NCBI GenBank assembly: GCA_020310875.1
Contig: CM035432.1
Coordinates: 93,551,518 to 93,615,517 of the forward strand
Length of the DNA: 64,000 nucleotides
Source: Ceratopteris richardii
Taxonomy: Eukaryota > Streptophyta > Polypodiopsida > Polypodiales > Pteridaceae
Reading direction: 5' to 3'
The notes under the pieces were generated by a model that had not been told where the DNA came from, ran no database searches, and saw nothing but the letters and a program-made list of their open reading frames with translations. The stretch's first letter is position 1. Each line of letters begins with the position of its first letter. Position numbers and translations under genes: made by a program. Shown here one piece after another: positions 63,328-64,000 of this stretch.

Positions 63328-64000
63328 TGTTGGTGCAATTCAAGCCTTCACAATTTGGCTTGGATTACTTCATGAAGACATCACTTGATGGAAGGATCAT
63401 AGGAACTTAGGCTTAATAAGTTCTTACCATTTTTTATGTACACGCCTACTTGATTAGAATCGTGGAAAAAGTTGTTGGATGATTGAGAGAATATCTCATT
63501 ACTTTTTAGGTGAAAGACTTGGTATTTTTTATGTACACACCTACTTGATTAGAATCGTGGAAAAATTTGTTGGATGATTGAGAGAATATCTCATTACTTT
63601 TTAGGTGAAAGATTTTAGGAGTTTGAATTTAAATTCAAACTTGAATTTTCAACTAAACTCTATAAAAGATGTAAGGAAAAAAGTCGCGGGCAGCTTGCCT
63701 CATTCTAGCTCACTTCCCGAGACATCTATCATTTGTATCTGAGTGTGTATGAGTGCTACATTTTGAAGCCCATACCTCATTACCTCATCTAGCTATGGTG
63801 ATCAAGCTGATGAGATTGTACAATTATGTCAATTAATAGATATATTCATATTCATCAACTCTGTGCTCTCTGAGTGTACCACTTCAAGTTTGTCAACTTC
63901 AAAGAGACATATCTCAGTGCCTACTTCATCAAATCAAGTGATTCAAAGCTTGATAGATCCAGCTCAAAGCATACTACAAGCATACAAAATTTGAAGCAAC
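63328..64000 (+). repeat. Right LTR of E5, continues beyond the window
   Basis: It begins TGTTGGTGC after gagggggagc. Comparison with the left copy predicts a full length of about 1.1 kb, so some 450 bases should lie outside the window. The TATA word is at about 63,660. Confidence 0.92.
63428..63612 (+). repeat. 95-bp tandem duplication in the E5 LTR
   Basis: The run tttttatgtacac..cctacttgattagaatcgtgg through tctcattactttttaggtga occurs twice (words at 63,436 and 63,531), with only a few differences. It lies upstream of the TATA word, in the U3 promoter part of the LTR. Confidence 0.92.

Larger units (their letters stand above)
58187..64000 (+). mobile_element. Young Ty1/copia element (E5), runs off the window
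   Basis: Parts are: left LTR 58,187-59,035, initiator-Met primer site 59,037-59,048 (tggtatcagagc), gag from about 59,090, CCHC knuckle CNICGLSNHTTDEC (about 59,865), protease core YIDSGCSNHV (about 60,170), pre-integrase WHKRLGHIGERTL (about 60,570), integrase about 60,750-61,200, RT about 61,800-62,500 with YVDDIIITG near 62,340, RNase H about 62,800-63,200, purine tract near 63,318-63,327, and right LTR from 63,328. It is nearly whole, with about two breaks in the coding part. Over some 387 comparable LTR bases I count three differences (under 1%), all transitions, so it is by far the youngest element here. It lies directly against the RNase H end of E3. Confidence 0.95.

Overview
The window looks like retrotransposon-dominated nuclear DNA of a land plant. 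The evidence is an AT-rich background, many Ty1/copia and Ty3/gypsy fossils primed like plant elements, long TA/CT/ACAT microsatellites, and one gene of a plant-specific family (TPD1-like secreted cysteine-rich protein). Nothing here fixes the lineage. A large-genome non-seed plant such as a fern is my guess, held with low confidence.

Layout. 1-4,080: decayed and shuffled copies of the flanks of the TPD1-like locus found at 39 kb, including a short antisense relic of that gene's last exon. 4,090-9,225: old copia element (E1). 9,470-14,136: a diverged direct repeat pair enclosing an antisense copia fossil. 14,140-15,415: gypsy fragment. 15,420-19,520: copia fossil. 19,690-20,235: tandemly duplicated compound microsatellite. 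20,400-24,560: two antisense gypsy fragments separated by a very long ACAT/TA microsatellite. 25,470-26,014: G-rich minisatellite. 26,020-33,560: mostly unassigned AT-rich DNA with microsatellites, a small copia relic and a 178-bp tandem duplication. 33,566-38,520: two diverged copies of one block built on a copia relic.

39,030-39,705 (minus strand): the only convincing host gene. It has a TATA box, a signal-peptide exon, an 85-bp intron with plant-like splice sites, and an exon carrying the TPD1-like domain with six cysteines. It encodes 167 residues and is visibly richer in G+C and CpG than its surroundings.

40,890-58,186: a three-level nest. An E1-like copia element (E3) is split by a second copia element (B, 43,597-56,269, target duplication GTTTC). 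B is in turn split by a third copia element in reverse orientation (C, 48,098-53,491, target duplication GATCC with one changed base). 58,187-64,000: a young, nearly whole copia element (E5) whose right LTR runs off the window.

The one host gene is expected to act as a secreted ligand. The remaining sequence is largely mobile-element fossils and satellites, and the repeated copies of the gene's flanks suggest repeated duplication and loss of this locus.
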